From RYN-133 sp963754285 (GTDB taxonomy: Bacteria; Actinomycetota; Actinomycetes; Mycobacteriales; Jatrophihabitantaceae), in the NCBI GenBank assembly GCA_963754285.1, contig CAVWFN010000020.1, forward strand, positions 287,947-351,946: 64,000 bases of DNA, written 5' to 3'. Position numbers and translations under genes: made by a program. How positions within the stretch are numbered: position 1 is the stretch's first letter; the number at the start of each line of letters is the position of its first letter. Positions 19,688-29,271 of the stretch are shown here, one piece after another. Below the pieces are notes generated by a model. It searched no databases. It was not told the DNA's origin and worked only from the letters and a program-made list of their open reading frames with translations.

Positions 19688-19742
19688 GACCCGTATGCCG
19701 CGCGTGCGCCGGCCACCGCGAAAGCGAGTGAATGATGACTTG

Positions 19743-20942
19743 CTATTTGGGTAACGCACCGGTCGTGTTGAATTCTCGAGGGACCGCTGATCCGCTGTCT
19801 GGCAGGAACGGAGCTAGTCCTCGGCTGACCTTGCGGCTTCCCGTGGTGAAGACGCCGCCGCACTCCTCTCTGAGCGCACACGGTTCGCAGACGGGTTCGT
19901 AGTCATTCTTCCAGTCGCTGATTGATTGCACGGCGAAGGGCCACAGCTCGGGGGCGAGCACGCAGAGCTGGTGGTTGTAGACCATCGTGTGCACCTTCGC
20001 GGCGTGCAGGATGTGTACTGCTTCGGCGAGCTCACCCTGGTAATCCAGAGGATCGATCCAGACCTCGTTCGCGTTCGGTCGGGCGAGTCCGGTCATCTCT
20101 AAGCCCATCCAGACGACCTGGTCGACGAACGGTAGGTTCCGCGCGATGAAGTCCGCCAGACCAGGCAGCACAGGGACGGTGTGCTTCTGCACTACAACCC
20201 TGATCTCGACGCACTGCTGCAATGCGGCGAGATTGAGGATGCCACGCGTCGTTTCGTTGAATGCGCCTTCCGCTTGGACAACGAAGTCATGTAGTGACGG
20301 CTCAGGCGCGTAAAGCGGGATCCCGACCATCATGTCCTCGTGCTGGATCTCTGCGTAGCGGACGGCGAAGTCCCACTCTGCGAACCGACGCCCGTTAGAG
20401 AGCATATGGAGCTGGAGATGCGGAGCGACGACTCGGCAATGGCGCAGCAGCGCGAGTAACGGCTCGGCGTGCAATGTTGGTTCACCGCCTGTGAGCCCGA
20501 GCGAGCGGGCACCCGGTGGAAGGGCGCTGATGATGCGCTCCGCTCGCTCATACAACCAGGCGTCCTCGCGCTGTTTGGGCGGCTGGGAGCACATCAAGCA
20601 GTAGTTGTCGCACTGCTCGGTCAGCAGCAGTGCGTTGTGCGTTGCCGACGCTTTCCACATGACGCTGATGTTCTGTCCGGTCGGGTCAACCGAGATGACG
20701 TCGTCGGGTTCGATATGGTTGATGCGATCGGTCAGTCGTAGCGTCGGTGCGTCCAGGTCCGGGCCGTCGGGTCCGACCAAGTAGAAACCGAATCCGGTGG
20801 GGAGATGACCTGACCAGTCGTCGGGGAGGCGGCAGGCCAGACCCGGCCGATCCGGGTCGGTATCGACTGAGCAGACACGCCAAATGTCGCGTCGGACCGC
20901 GGTCCAATTCTCGGCCGTGGGACGACCTGCCAGGGTTATCAC
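19743..20942 (-). CDS. hxsC: His-Xaa-Ser system radical SAM maturase HxsC
   Basis: A 399-residue radical SAM enzyme. The iron-sulfur cluster motif CxxxCxxC is CDNYCLMC (Cys111, 115, 118), followed by the SAM-binding GLTGGEPTLH. A C-terminal cysteine group (CEPCALREECGG) could hold an auxiliary cluster. The companion genes and the long N-terminal region before the motif identify HxsC, one of two radical SAM proteins always found with HxsA and HxsD. It is predicted to install a carbon-centred modification in the HxS repeats of HxsA; the chemistry is not visible here. The GTG start overlaps the hxsB stop (GTGA). It is the last gene of the cassette. Confidence 0.9.
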   Translation of the reverse strand: MITLAGRPTAENWTAVRRDIWRVCSVDTDPDRPGLACRLPDDWSGHLPTGFGFYLVGPDGPDLDAPTLRLTDRINHIEPDDVISVDPTGQNISVMWKASATHNALLLTEQCDNYCLMCSQPPKQREDAWLYERAERIISALPPGARSLGLTGGEPTLHAEPLLALLRHCRVVAPHLQLHMLSNGRRFAEWDFAVRYAEIQHEDMMVGIPLYAPEPSLHDFVVQAEGAFNETTRGILNLAALQQCVEIRVVVQKHTVPVLPGLADFIARNLPFVDQVVWMGLEMTGLARPNANEVWIDPLDYQGELAEAVHILHAAKVHTMVYNHQLCVLAPELWPFAVQSISDWKNDYEPVCEPCALREECGGVFTTGSRKVSRGLAPFLPDSGSAVPREFNTTGALPK

Positions 20943-22420
20943 GCTCCGGCCCAGTGGCGGAACAAGCGGCGCACGTACTCATCGTCGCGAGACCTCCGCA
21001 GGATCGAGGTGAAGACGCCCGTGTTGCGCGCGCAAAAGTCGCTGAATGCCTTGTGGCCCACGTAGTCACCCGTAGTCGCATGGTGATACGTCGGATCGGC
21101 CCCGCAGTATGGCTCGAAGGCGCATGTCGCGCATTGCGGAGCGCTGAGCGCTAATGACTGCTGGAGCGGCTCGATTAGCTTGTCCGAGAGCATGAGATCG
21201 GCGTAGTCATGCGTGTGCACATTTCCGAGTCTGAACGTGTAGTCCTTCATCTCTGCCAGCATCCGGCCCTCGTCTGAGGCGTAGACGTCGCCGTCGTAGT
21301 TGTAGGCCAGTGCGCCGATGCCGATGCCGGCGGGAGAGGTGAGGTCGACATAGCCGGGATCGTCGTTGGTCCAAATCTTCTTGGCGATGATCGCAGTGAA
21401 GATCTCGGCGATGTTGATCCCTCGGCGAGTCAGCTCGATGACGTAGTCGAGCCCCTCATCGTAGAAGTCCAGCCACCGGCCAACCCCGTACCCGGAGCCA
21501 CCTCGGCTGCGCAGGGCAAAGCCGTACGGAGAGATTGGGCGAAGGAAGACGCTATTGAGGCCCAGTTCGACATAGGTGTCGATGATGTCGCGGACGCGGC
21601 CGAGGCTCGCTTCTGTCGTGGTCATCAACGCGCTGATCCGGTCCGGGCCCAGGCGCTCTTGGACGGCTCGGATTCCGGACACGGCCTGCTGCCAGCTGTC
21701 CTGCCCAGGTCGTCGCCTATTGGCGTTGTGCAGGTCCTCCGGGCCGTCGAGAGAGGTCGAGATGCTCACACCCTCGGCTTCACAGAAGTCGAGCACCTCG
21801 TCGGTGAGTAGCGCCAGGTTGGTGGCGATCACGAAGGCAAGGTCTTTGCCGTAATCGGCGTTCATGCGCTTGGCTTCCGTGACCACCCAGCCCAGCAAGC
21901 CGAAGTTGAGAAGTGGCTCCCCCCCTTGAAACTCAATCTTCAAGTGGGGGGATGGCGAGCGGAACGCCAGCTCCAGAGAGCGACGCGCGGTCTGAGGCGT
22001 CATGTCGAAGTCGGCCTTTGACGTCGACTGACGAGACACTTGGCAGTATTTACAGGTGTGCTCACACCGCAGTGTCAGCACGAACATGTGGAGCGCAGTC
22101 GAGTCGGGCAACCGGCGTGTGCGTGTGCGTAGCTTCATCGCAAGCAACTCGAGAGGAAGTCTGTCCTCGGCGATATAGATGAGGTGCTTGGCACGCAGCT
22201 CCGCCAGAAGCTCCTGGTCTTCGCATGACCCATCTATAACGGACAGCAGAGCCGCCTCCTCGACGAACGTGTGCTCGCCGACCATGTTGGTTAGCACCAG
22301 CGCCTCGGCGAGGCGGTGGAAGCGCATCGGCAAGAGCGACCACGATCCGGGAGCCATCTCGCTACGCGGCAAGCCGATATGCCGTCCCAGTTGGACCGAT
22401 TGAACGGTCACACTATTCAA
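20939..22420 (-). CDS. hxsB: His-Xaa-Ser system radical SAM maturase HxsB
   Basis: A 493-residue radical SAM protein with CxxxCxxC as CEHTCKYC (Cys119, 123, 126), EFQGGEPLLNF as the SAM-binding strand and STSLDGPEDLHNANRR. A SPASM-like C-terminus carries CATCAFEPYCGADP and a distant SDFC, fit to bind auxiliary clusters as in peptide maturases. The ~110 residues before the motif could include a peptide-recognition region, with HxsD as the likely partner. The start is a TTG at 22420, or a GTG three codons later at 22411; either overlaps or abuts the hxsD stop. The frame is intact. Confidence 0.92.
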   Translation of the reverse strand: MNSVTVQSVQLGRHIGLPRSEMAPGSWSLLPMRFHRLAEALVLTNMVGEHTFVEEAALLSVIDGSCEDQELLAELRAKHLIYIAEDRLPLELLAMKLRTRTRRLPDSTALHMFVLTLRCEHTCKYCQVSRQSTSKADFDMTPQTARRSLELAFRSPSPHLKIEFQGGEPLLNFGLLGWVVTEAKRMNADYGKDLAFVIATNLALLTDEVLDFCEAEGVSISTSLDGPEDLHNANRRRPGQDSWQQAVSGIRAVQERLGPDRISALMTTTEASLGRVRDIIDTYVELGLNSVFLRPISPYGFALRSRGGSGYGVGRWLDFYDEGLDYVIELTRRGINIAEIFTAIIAKKIWTNDDPGYVDLTSPAGIGIGALAYNYDGDVYASDEGRMLAEMKDYTFRLGNVHTHDYADLMLSDKLIEPLQQSLALSAPQCATCAFEPYCGADPTYHHATTGDYVGHKAFSDFCARNTGVFTSILRRSRDDEYVRRLFRHWAGA

Positions 22421-22724
22421 CCAACCCGGTCTGAGAAAAAGCGACCGCGAAGATCAGGTTGCGTACCTGTTCAGTCTCTCGGCCTATGCGGACACGCAAG
22501 GTTTGATCGAAAACCTCCCGCCGAAGCCGAGTTTCAGCGGCTGATTCCTGGCCAGGCTCGATGTCGGACAGCGCGCACACAAAGTCGCCACCTTCCATCC
22601 GAATGTCGACAGTCATGAGCTTCGCGAGCGCGTAAGCCGCGCGCTGTAAGGCGTCGAGCTCGGTGGTCCGGTGGTCGAATCGCACCGAATCTGAAGTGGA
22701 GTTCTGGGCGGGGCTCTGCGTCAT
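22413..22724 (-). CDS. hxsD: His-Xaa-Ser system protein HxsD
   Basis: A 103-residue small protein. The family's conserved core is visible in LRREVFDQTLRVRIGRETEQ followed by VRNLIFAVAFSQTG near the C-terminus. HxsD occurs only with HxsA, HxsB and HxsC; its small size suggests it presents the precursor to the radical SAM enzymes, but this is inference. The ATG overlaps the hxsA stop by four bases (ATGA) and its own stop overlaps the candidate hxsB start, so the cassette is translated as a coupled unit. Confidence 0.88.
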   Translation of the reverse strand: MTQSPAQNSTSDSVRFDHRTTELDALQRAAYALAKLMTVDIRMEGGDFVCALSDIEPGQESAAETRLRREVFDQTLRVRIGRETEQVRNLIFAVAFSQTGLVE

Positions 22725-23362
22725 CTCGTTCTCCCAGACTGCCTTCGGCGGCGATAGATAACTACTCCCCCGATGCCCGCAGCGACAACGACCAGGCCTA
22801 ATGCCTCTTCGCCTCCACTCGGGTTGTCACTGGTCGTGTCTGACTGGTTCGAGGGGTGAGGGAGAGACACATCGGTTGGCGAAGGTCTCGCCCTTGGTGC
22901 GTTGGTCGAATGGGGCTTGCCTACACCGGCTACACGACCCAGGAATCCTGTGTCCGGCTGCCTCGCGCTGCTGGTGGGCGGAGGTGGCGGGGAGTGGGTT
23001 GGCGGTGGGGCGTGGGTCGGTGGCGGGGCGTGCGTCGGTGGCGGGGCGGGTGGCGTGGTGGGCGAACCGGTCGAGGAGAAATGCGAGGCGTGGGAAGTGT
23101 GGGAGAGATGCGAGCCGTGCGACGTGTGCGTTCCTGAATAGTGCGACGAGTGGGAGGCGTGCGATGAGTGCGAGGAGTGTGAGACGTGACTCGCGTGCAC
23201 GAACTCACCCACGCTCTGCGCGAGCGCCAGCATCGGGTACGAGACGACCTGCTGAGTTCGCTGCTTGGTTACGCGTGGCGCGGAGCTAGCTACGGCTCCG
23301 GGCGCCGAAGCTACTGCCACGGCAGCTAGGGCCGCACCCAAAGACAGGATCGGCGACGCCAC
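22721..23362 (-). CDS. hxsA: His-Xaa-Ser repeat precursor protein HxsA
   Basis: A 213-residue protein, the presumed substrate of HxsB and HxsC. In order: a signal peptide (residues 1-26, ALAAVAVASAPGAVA); a linker; 13 consecutive HxS triplets at 56-96 (HASHVSHSSHSS..., broken once by Gly-Thr after the seventh); a Pro-rich region with PPPTHA repeats (about 104-130); a Ser/Pro linker; and a C-terminal transmembrane helix (187-203, ALGLVVVAAGIGGVVIY) ending in RRRRQSGRTR. This predicts an exported, membrane-anchored protein with the His/Ser repeats outside. The GTG start at 23362 gives the signal peptide directly; the ribosome binding site is weak. Confidence 0.9.
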   Translation of the reverse strand: MASPILSLGAALAAVAVASAPGAVASSAPRVTKQRTQQVVSYPMLALAQSVGEFVHASHVSHSSHSSHASHSSHYSGTHTSHGSHLSHTSHASHFSSTGSPTTPPAPPPTHAPPPTHAPPPTHSPPPPPTSSARQPDTGFLGRVAGVGKPHSTNAPRARPSPTDVSLPHPSNQSDTTSDNPSGGEEALGLVVVAAGIGGVVIYRRRRQSGRTR

Positions 23363-23443
23363 GCCCGGAGCGTAGCAATATCGTCGGAGATTAGATCCCT
23401 ATTCGATCGAACGATTCCGTGCTAACGAGGAGACTCGACCGGC

Positions 23444-23914
23444 TCAATGGCATGAGCGGATCTGGTGGCGCGTTAAGAACCACATCCAGTGCGCTCGGCG
23501 ATAAATCAATGCGGCGTGTCCGTGAGCCACCCGACCCGAACGAAAATGCACCGCCACGGTAACCAACGCTCCTGCCTGCGACTGGCCATACCCGTACACA
23601 GACAAACGGCGCTGGACGACATCACCTACTTTGACCACTCGCTGACCCTGACCCAAATAGGCGGAGCAGCGCACGAATTTCGCATAACTCACCTTTGAGT
23701 GTTGGGCGTTCGCGAGCAACGAATACAGCTGATGCGGTCGGGGATGCCCCATGTCCCCGACGATGACTGTGACCGCACGAGTCGCCGAGGAATTGGTCTG
23801 CGGTTGGGCATGAGCCGGCCCCGCGGGGCCGAGGCTGACCGCTAGGGCGACGACGGTGAGAGCAATCATCCGGGCAATGCGCTGCTTGTTTATTTGCCGC
23901 CTCATGCAGAACAT
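23444..23914 (-). CDS. Small secreted protein upstream of hxsA, unknown family
   Basis: A ~156-residue protein with a clear signal peptide (MIALTVVALAVSLGPAGPAHA) after a basic start. The mature part of about 120 residues is beta-rich, with one N-terminal Cys (KFVRCSAYL) and a last-but-one Cys (IRSCH) that may form a disulfide, and a His/Trp-rich end (RRAHWMWFLTRHQ). It lies in the same direction as hxsA, ~80 bases upstream, and shares the lower GC of the cassette. I know of no family match. Starts at 23914 (MFCM) or 23905 (MRRQ) are both possible; neither has a strong ribosome binding site. Confidence 0.6.
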   Translation of the reverse strand: MFCMRRQINKQRIARMIALTVVALAVSLGPAGPAHAQPQTNSSATRAVTVIVGDMGHPRPHQLYSLLANAQHSKVSYAKFVRCSAYLGQGQRVVKVGDVVQRRLSVYGYGQSQAGALVTVAVHFRSGRVAHGHAALIYRRAHWMWFLTRHQIRSCH

Positions 23915-24058
23915 AATCCACGTTGCCGCGACGAAAGCCAGGCTTTGAGAGACCTCTTCTGGCTGTCGTGATCGCGGCCGCGCGCGGTGTCGGTGGATAC
24001 CGGCTGCACTTTCTCCACCATCAGTCCGGACCGCCTACGGATGCGTAGGTCGCCCCTG

Positions 24059-25106
24059 TCAGCCGAGCCCGTCGAGGCAGGCGGCCACTAAGGTGCCGAT
24101 GGCACCGAGGTCGTAACCGCCTTCCTGCACCACGACTGTCGGCAACGCGAGCTGGCGGAGGATCTCCCCCGCTCGGCCGTAGCCGTCGGCCGTCACCTCC
24201 AGCGGGCTCTCGGGGTCGACGGCCGCGGCGTCGACGCCGAGTGAGACAACCAGGGCGTCCGCGCCGGTGGCCCACTCGGCCAGGTCGCGGACGCCGTCGA
24301 GCCAGCGACGCGTCACCTGTCCCCTCGGGTAGCGGGAGGTTGCGGGTCGCGCCCGTCCCCTCGCCCGCGCCGGTCTCGTCGCGCATGGCCGAAGAAGTGG
24401 GGGAACCAGCCGGCGGCGGGGTCGACGTGCAGCGAGCCGTAGCGCACGTCGGAGCGCTCCCAGAAGATCGCCTGGGTGCCGTTGCCGTGGTGGGCGTCGA
24501 GGTCGATCACCGCGACCGTGCTGCGACCGGCTGCCAGCAACGCCTCGGCGGCGACGGCAGCGTTGTTCAGGTAGCACGAGCCGCCGTAGCCCGCGGCGGT
24601 GGCGTGATGGCCCGGCGGCCGGCACAGGGCGTACGCGGCGCCGCCCCGGCCGGTCACCAGATCGACCGCGGTCAGCGCGCAGTCGACGGCAGCTCGCGCG
24701 GCCTCCCACGTCCCCGGCCCGACGAGGGTCATCGTGTCGTAGCAGAACTGGCCGGCCCGACCGTGCGTGGCGGCGGCGTCCGTCATCGGCATGCCCTGGG
24801 TCATCGCGGGCGTCGGGAACACGTACGGGACGACGCGGTCCTGGCCGACCAGCTCGTCGTACGGCCCGGCGATCCACTCGGCATAGATCGGTGCGCAGGT
24901 GCTCGACGAAGGCCGGGTCGTGCACGCGCATGCAGCACCGTGTCGTCGTGCGGCACCGCCTCGACCAGCTCATGACCACTCAGCGCATCGAGGATCCGGT
25001 CGACGCGCTCGGGCACCTCGGTGCCGTCGGTCGCGACGCCCACCCAGATCTCGCGCATCGGGAGGTGACGTCGCGTCTCGGGAGACCACACGACGGGCAT
25101 CGGCAT
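24059..25106 (-). CDS. Histone deacetylase/acetylpolyamine amidohydrolase family protein (several frameshifts)
   Basis: Across three frames the sequence spells a zinc-dependent deacetylase of the HDAC/AphA type: start MPMPVVWSPETRRH, then VHDPAFVEHLRT, VVPYVFPTPAMTQG, the His-His site CRPPGHHATAAGYGG, the metal site DLDAHHGNGTQAIF and the end VVVQEGGYDLGAIGTLVAA. Such enzymes remove acetyl groups from polyamines or other small acetyl-amines. Frame changes fall near 24925, 24882, about 24375 and about 24320. No single frame covers more than about half of the gene. The family length (~345 residues) is restored if these are corrected, so sequence errors are likely. Confidence 0.78.
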
Positions 25107-25147
25107 GAACGGAGCATGGCACCCTCAGTGCCTGGTTGGATGCTGGC

Positions 25148-26207
25148 ATGCCACGCGCTCGCGACCTCGGCATCGTCATCGGTTCGCTGCCGACCGGCCC
25201 GACCAACTCAGTGCTCGACGTGCCCGGTGTCGGGCTCGGCCACACGACACTGCACCGCGACGAACCCGCCCCGCCGGACGGCCGCGGCATCGCGCGCACC
25301 GGCGTCACCGTCCTGGTGCTCGCCGACGACGCGTTCTCGCGGCCGCTGCCCGCCGGCGGAGCCGTGCTCAACGGCGCCGGTGAGTGCACGGGCTTCATCA
25401 CCGCCGCCGAGTGGGGATCGGCCGAGACGCCGGTCTACCTCACCTCGACGCTGCAGCTCGGCCGCGTCTACGACTCCGCGTGCCGGATCGAGCTGGACGT
25501 CAACCCGGCCTGCGCGACCGACTTCATCATCCCGGTGGTCGCCGAGTGTGACGACTCCTTCCTCAACGACGCGCGCCGGATGCAGGTCGAGCACGACGAC
25601 GTCGTCGCCGCCTGGCAACAGGCGATGGCGTCGCGCGGCTCCGCGACTCCCCCGGACGAGGGCGCGGTCGGGTCGGGCACCGGCATGTCGTGCCTGGGCT
25701 TCAAGGGCGGCATCGGTACCGCGTCCCGCGTCGTCGACGGCCACACGGTTGCCGTCCTGCTGATGACGAACTTCGGCGAGCGCGAGGAGCTGATCGTCGG
25801 CGGCGTGCCGGTCGGGAAGCGGCTGCGCGCGAGCGGCGGCCCGCGACAAGCCCGCCGGCTCCTGCATCGGCATCGTGGTCACCGACGCCGCCGTCGACGG
25901 CGCGTCGTGCGCACGGCTCGCGCGCCGCGTCGGCCTGGGTCTGGCCAGGGCCGGCTCGGTCGCCCATCACGGCAGCGGCGAGATCTTCATGGCCTTCGGC
26001 ACGGGGATGCGCCTCGATCGCGACGGCAAGCCGGACGGCACCCCGGTCGTGACCGGACGCGCGCTCGACCCGTTCTTCACCGCCGTCGTGGAGGCGTCGG
26101 AGGAGGCCGTGTTGAACTCGATGTTCACCGCCCCGACCGTGGTCGGCAGGGACGGCAACACGAGCGAGTCCGCGAACAACGACGAGGTGCTCGGGCTGTT
26201 GCGGTGA
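25148..26207 (+). CDS. P1-family (DmpA/BapA-like) aminopeptidase (frameshifted)
   Basis: The gene encodes an N-terminal-nucleophile aminopeptidase of MEROPS family S58. It opens with LGIVIGSLPTGPTNSVLDV and has GTGMSCLGFKGGIGTASR and HTVAVLLMTNFG. The autocleavage site is expected at the Gly-Ser of AGSCIGIVVTDAA, giving alpha and beta chains. That block lies just after a frame change near 25845; the following frame runs to LLR and stops at 26207. These enzymes cleave small or D/beta-amino peptides. The GTG of the CocE-type hydrolase overlaps its end. Confidence 0.83.
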
Positions 26208-28112
26208 GGGTCTGCGAGGAGCGCATCCCGATCCGCGACGGCGGCTGGCTGGCCGCGACGCTGTACCTGCCGGACGAGACGAACGGGCCGCAGCCGTGTC
26301 TGGTCGAGGCGCTGCCCTATCGCAAGGACGACCTCACCTCGTCCTACGCCGAGAGCTACCGCTCGCTGTGCGAGAACCACGGCTACGCCGTCTGCCGGAT
26401 CGACGTGCGCGGCACCGGCTCGTCGCCGGGCGACGCGCTCGACGAGTACCAGGAGGCCGAGCAGCGCGACCTGCCCGACGCGTTTCGCTGGCTCGCCGCA
26501 CAGGACTGGTGCGACGGCCAGATCGGCATGTGGGGCACGTCGTACTCCGGCTTCAACTCCCTGCAGATCGCGTGCGAGCGTCCGCCCGAGCTGAAGGCGA
26601 TCTGCGCGATCTACGCCACCGACGACCGATGGACCGACGACGTGCACTGGCGTGGCGGCGCGCTGCGGCTCGTCGATCTCGTCGACTACAACCACTACAT
26701 GACGCCGATGTGCGTGCTGCCTCCCGTGCCGGCGGTGTGGGGCGACGACTGGCGCGACGAGTGGGTGCGCCGGCTCGAGACCAATGAGCCGTGGGTGCTG
26801 ACCTGGCTGCGCGAGAACCGGCACAGCGCGTACTGGAACCACGGATCGGTACGGCTCGACGGGACGACGTCGGGTTACGAGCGGATCGAGTGCCCGGTCA
26901 TGATCGTCGCCGGATGGGCGGACGGCTACCGCAACAACTCGTTCCGCACCGTCGCCGAGCTGGCCCGGCACGGCGTACCGCACCGGCTGCTGGCCGGCCC
27001 GTGGGCGCACGCCGACCCCACCACCGCGATGCCCGGGCCGCGGATCGACTTCGAGACCGAGCTGGTCGCGTGGTTCGACCACTGGCTGCGCGGCAGCGGC
27101 GCAGCACGAAGACCGCTGTGACGTGTTCGTGCGGTCGTCGACGCGGCCCGAGGTCGACCTCGACCTGCACGAAGGATGGTGGGTCACGCTGCCGTCGGTG
27201 CCACCTGTCACTCCGTGGACGCACGATCTCGACGGGCCGCGGACGCTCGACGTCGCGCCCGATGTCGGGACGAGCGCCTGGATCGACTGCGCCGGTCATC
27301 TGCCCTGGGGACTGTCGGGCGATCAGCGCCTCGACGACGCCCGTTCGCTGACCTGGGATCTCGCTGCGCCGTCCGCACCGCTGGTCGGCTATCCGACGCT
27401 GCGGGCGCGCGTTTCGGCCTCGGCACCAGCGGCATCGCTGTCGGTGAAGCTGTGCGACGTCTTCCCCGACGGCACGTCCGCGCTGGTGTCGCGAGGCACG
27501 CTCGACCTCGCCTACCGCGACGGCATCCACGGCGCGGCCGTCCCGCTCGAACCCGGAGCTGTCTATGACGTCGAAGTCATGCTGGACGCGTGCGCCTACT
27601 CGTGGTCGCCGGGGCAGACGTTGCGGGTGTCCATCGCGGGCGCCGACTGGCCGAACACGGTGGCTCCGCCCGCGCCGGTCACACTGACCGTCCACGAGGC
27701 GTCGCTGACGCTGCCGCTGCTCGACGGCGCGTTCGCCGCACCAAGCTTCGGCGCCGGAGCGGAGCATTCCTCGGAGTCGACCGAGGGCGTCGGCTGGGAG
27801 TTCCACCACGACGTCCTGGCCCGGACGACAAGTGCGACGACGCGGTCCGACTCGCGCTACGCCACGCCGTACGACGGAACCGCGCGCGAGCTCTACCTCG
27901 GCGAGGTCTCCGTCGACACGCGCACGTTCGCGCAACGGGCGAACGCCGACACCGTCTACGAGCTGAGCTGGCCCGGTATCGACATCACGGTGCGCTCGAC
28001 CATGGAACTCGTGGTCACCCCGACGTCGTACGACGTGTCGATCCGGACGCAGGCGAGTCTCGACGACGAGTCGATCAGCGAGCGGAGCTGGCACGAGTCG
28101 ATCCCCCGCTGA
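26204..28112 (+). CDS. CocE/NonD-family (S15-like) hydrolase (frameshifted)
   Basis: A ~635-residue serine hydrolase of the X-prolyl dipeptidyl peptidase/cocaine esterase family. The N-terminal alpha/beta hydrolase has the nucleophile in MWGTSYSGFNSLQ, Asp in IVAGWADGYRNN and His in LAGPWAHADP. The C-terminal jelly-roll domain follows (LVGYPTLRARVSASAP, WSPGQTLRVSIAGADWPN). One frame change near 27105 separates them; the second frame resumes at HEDRCDVFVRSSTRPE. The GTG start at 26204 overlaps the stop of the DmpA-like gene, so the two peptidases form an operon. Confidence 0.85.
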
Positions 28113-28119
28113 ACCGCCG

Positions 28120-29271
28120 TCACACCATCCAGTTCGCTCGGTACTCGGGATCGGTGAGCCCGGGGCGGTCGAACCCGAAGGCACCGATGTCCGACGACGT
28201 CTCGCCCGTCGTCACCAGGTCGGCCAGGATCCGTCCGAAGGTCGGGGCGAACTTGAAGCCGTGCGCCGCACCGAGGCCGACGACCACCGAGGGATGGCCG
28301 GGCACGGGCGCGAGCACGAAGTCACGGTCCGGAGTCAGGGTGTACTGGCAGCGCAGCGACCGCACCGGCTCGCCGGACGCGGGCAGAAGAGAGCCGACGA
28401 AACCCGCGAGGCGTGCCAACATCTCGGCGTCAGGGTCGGAGGTGCGGTGGTCGGGATCGACGACCGGCCCACCGCAGTCCTGCGCGGCCTTGATCGTCGA
28501 CTCGCCGTAGCAGGGGAACCCGTAGTAGGACGGCTCGTCCATCCAGATCCACAACGGCATGTCCGCGAACGGCGCAGGATCCGCCGGCTGGAAGTACGTC
28601 GGCTGCTCGAGCGTGACGGTGAGCGGGATCGTGACCCCGAGCCGCGCGAGCACCTGGTTGGTCCAGGCATCGGCGCAGACCACCACGCCGCGGCACACGT
28701 ACGACGAGCCCGCAGTCTCGACGGTCAGGCTCGCGCCGTTGTCGACGATGCCGGTGACCGCCGTCGAGTCGAGCAAGGTCGCGCCGCGTGCCGTCGCGAG
28801 TCGCTGCATCGCTGCGGTGCCGCGAGCCGCCGGGACGATCGCACCGCGCGACTGGAACAAGCCCAGTGTCCCGGCGGGTGGGTCGAACACCGGCCAGCGC
28901 CGCCGGATCTCCGCGACGTCGAGCTCCTCGAACTCGATGCCCACCTCGCGCAGCGAGTCGACATAGTCGACCGGCGAGATGGCGCAGTCGGGCGGGAAGA
29001 GATCGAGACCGCCGACCGTGGTGACGAGCTGCTCGCCCGACTCGTCCTCGAGCCGAGCCCAGTCGTCGTACGCCTCGCAGGTCAGACGCACATAGGCCGG
29101 CGTGTGATAGCTGTGCCGCAGGATCCGCGAGGTGTCGTGTGACGCGCCGCGGTTGTGGCCGAGCTCGAACTGCTCGAGCCCGACGACGGAGTGACCGCGG
29201 GCGGCCAGTTGCCACGCTGCCGCCGAGCCGAGCGCACCCAGCCCGACGACGACGTAGTCGACGTCAGTCAC
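28120..29271 (-). CDS. Sarcosine oxidase-like (MSOX/N-methyltryptophan oxidase) flavoprotein
   Basis: A 383-residue FAD amine oxidase. The GTG start at 29271 gives the FAD-binding motif DYVVVGLGALGSAAAWQLA at once, followed by GASHDTSRILRHSY. Near the C-terminus, CQYTLTPDRDF places a Cys where monomeric sarcosine oxidase binds FAD covalently, then VVVGLGAAHGFKFAP. These enzymes oxidise N-methyl amino acids to the amine plus formaldehyde. The start overlaps the end of the Rieske oxygenase gene by a few bases, implying a joint pathway. The frame is intact. Confidence 0.87.
   Translation of the reverse strand: MTDVDYVVVGLGALGSAAAWQLAARGHSVVGLEQFELGHNRGASHDTSRILRHSYHTPAYVRLTCEAYDDWARLEDESGEQLVTTVGGLDLFPPDCAISPVDYVDSLREVGIEFEELDVAEIRRRWPVFDPPAGTLGLFQSRGAIVPAARGTAAMQRLATARGATLLDSTAVTGIVDNGASLTVETAGSSYVCRGVVVCADAWTNQVLARLGVTIPLTVTLEQPTYFQPADPAPFADMPLWIWMDEPSYYGFPCYGESTIKAAQDCGGPVVDPDHRTSDPDAEMLARLAGFVGSLLPASGEPVRSLRCQYTLTPDRDFVLAPVPGHPSVVVGLGAAHGFKFAPTFGRILADLVTTGETSSDIGAFGFDRPGLTDPEYRANWMV

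Noticed and set aside
22960..23200. G-rich and short tandem repeats that could suggest a CRISPR or G-quadruplex array
   Set aside because: They are explained by the codons for the Pro-rich and HxS repeats of HxsA. Repeat units are short, in frame and have no unique spacers.
22721..23362. QPDTG in HxsA as a sortase anchoring motif
   Set aside because: It lies ~50 residues before the terminal helix, lacks the usual LP, and the protein already has a transmembrane anchor with a basic tail.
25136..27121. Apparent 661-residue fusion of DmpA-like and CocE-like proteins
   Set aside because: The middle part is out-of-frame Arg-rich sequence. The true DmpA C-terminus lies in the neighbouring frame and ends where the CocE gene starts, so the fusion is produced by a frame break.
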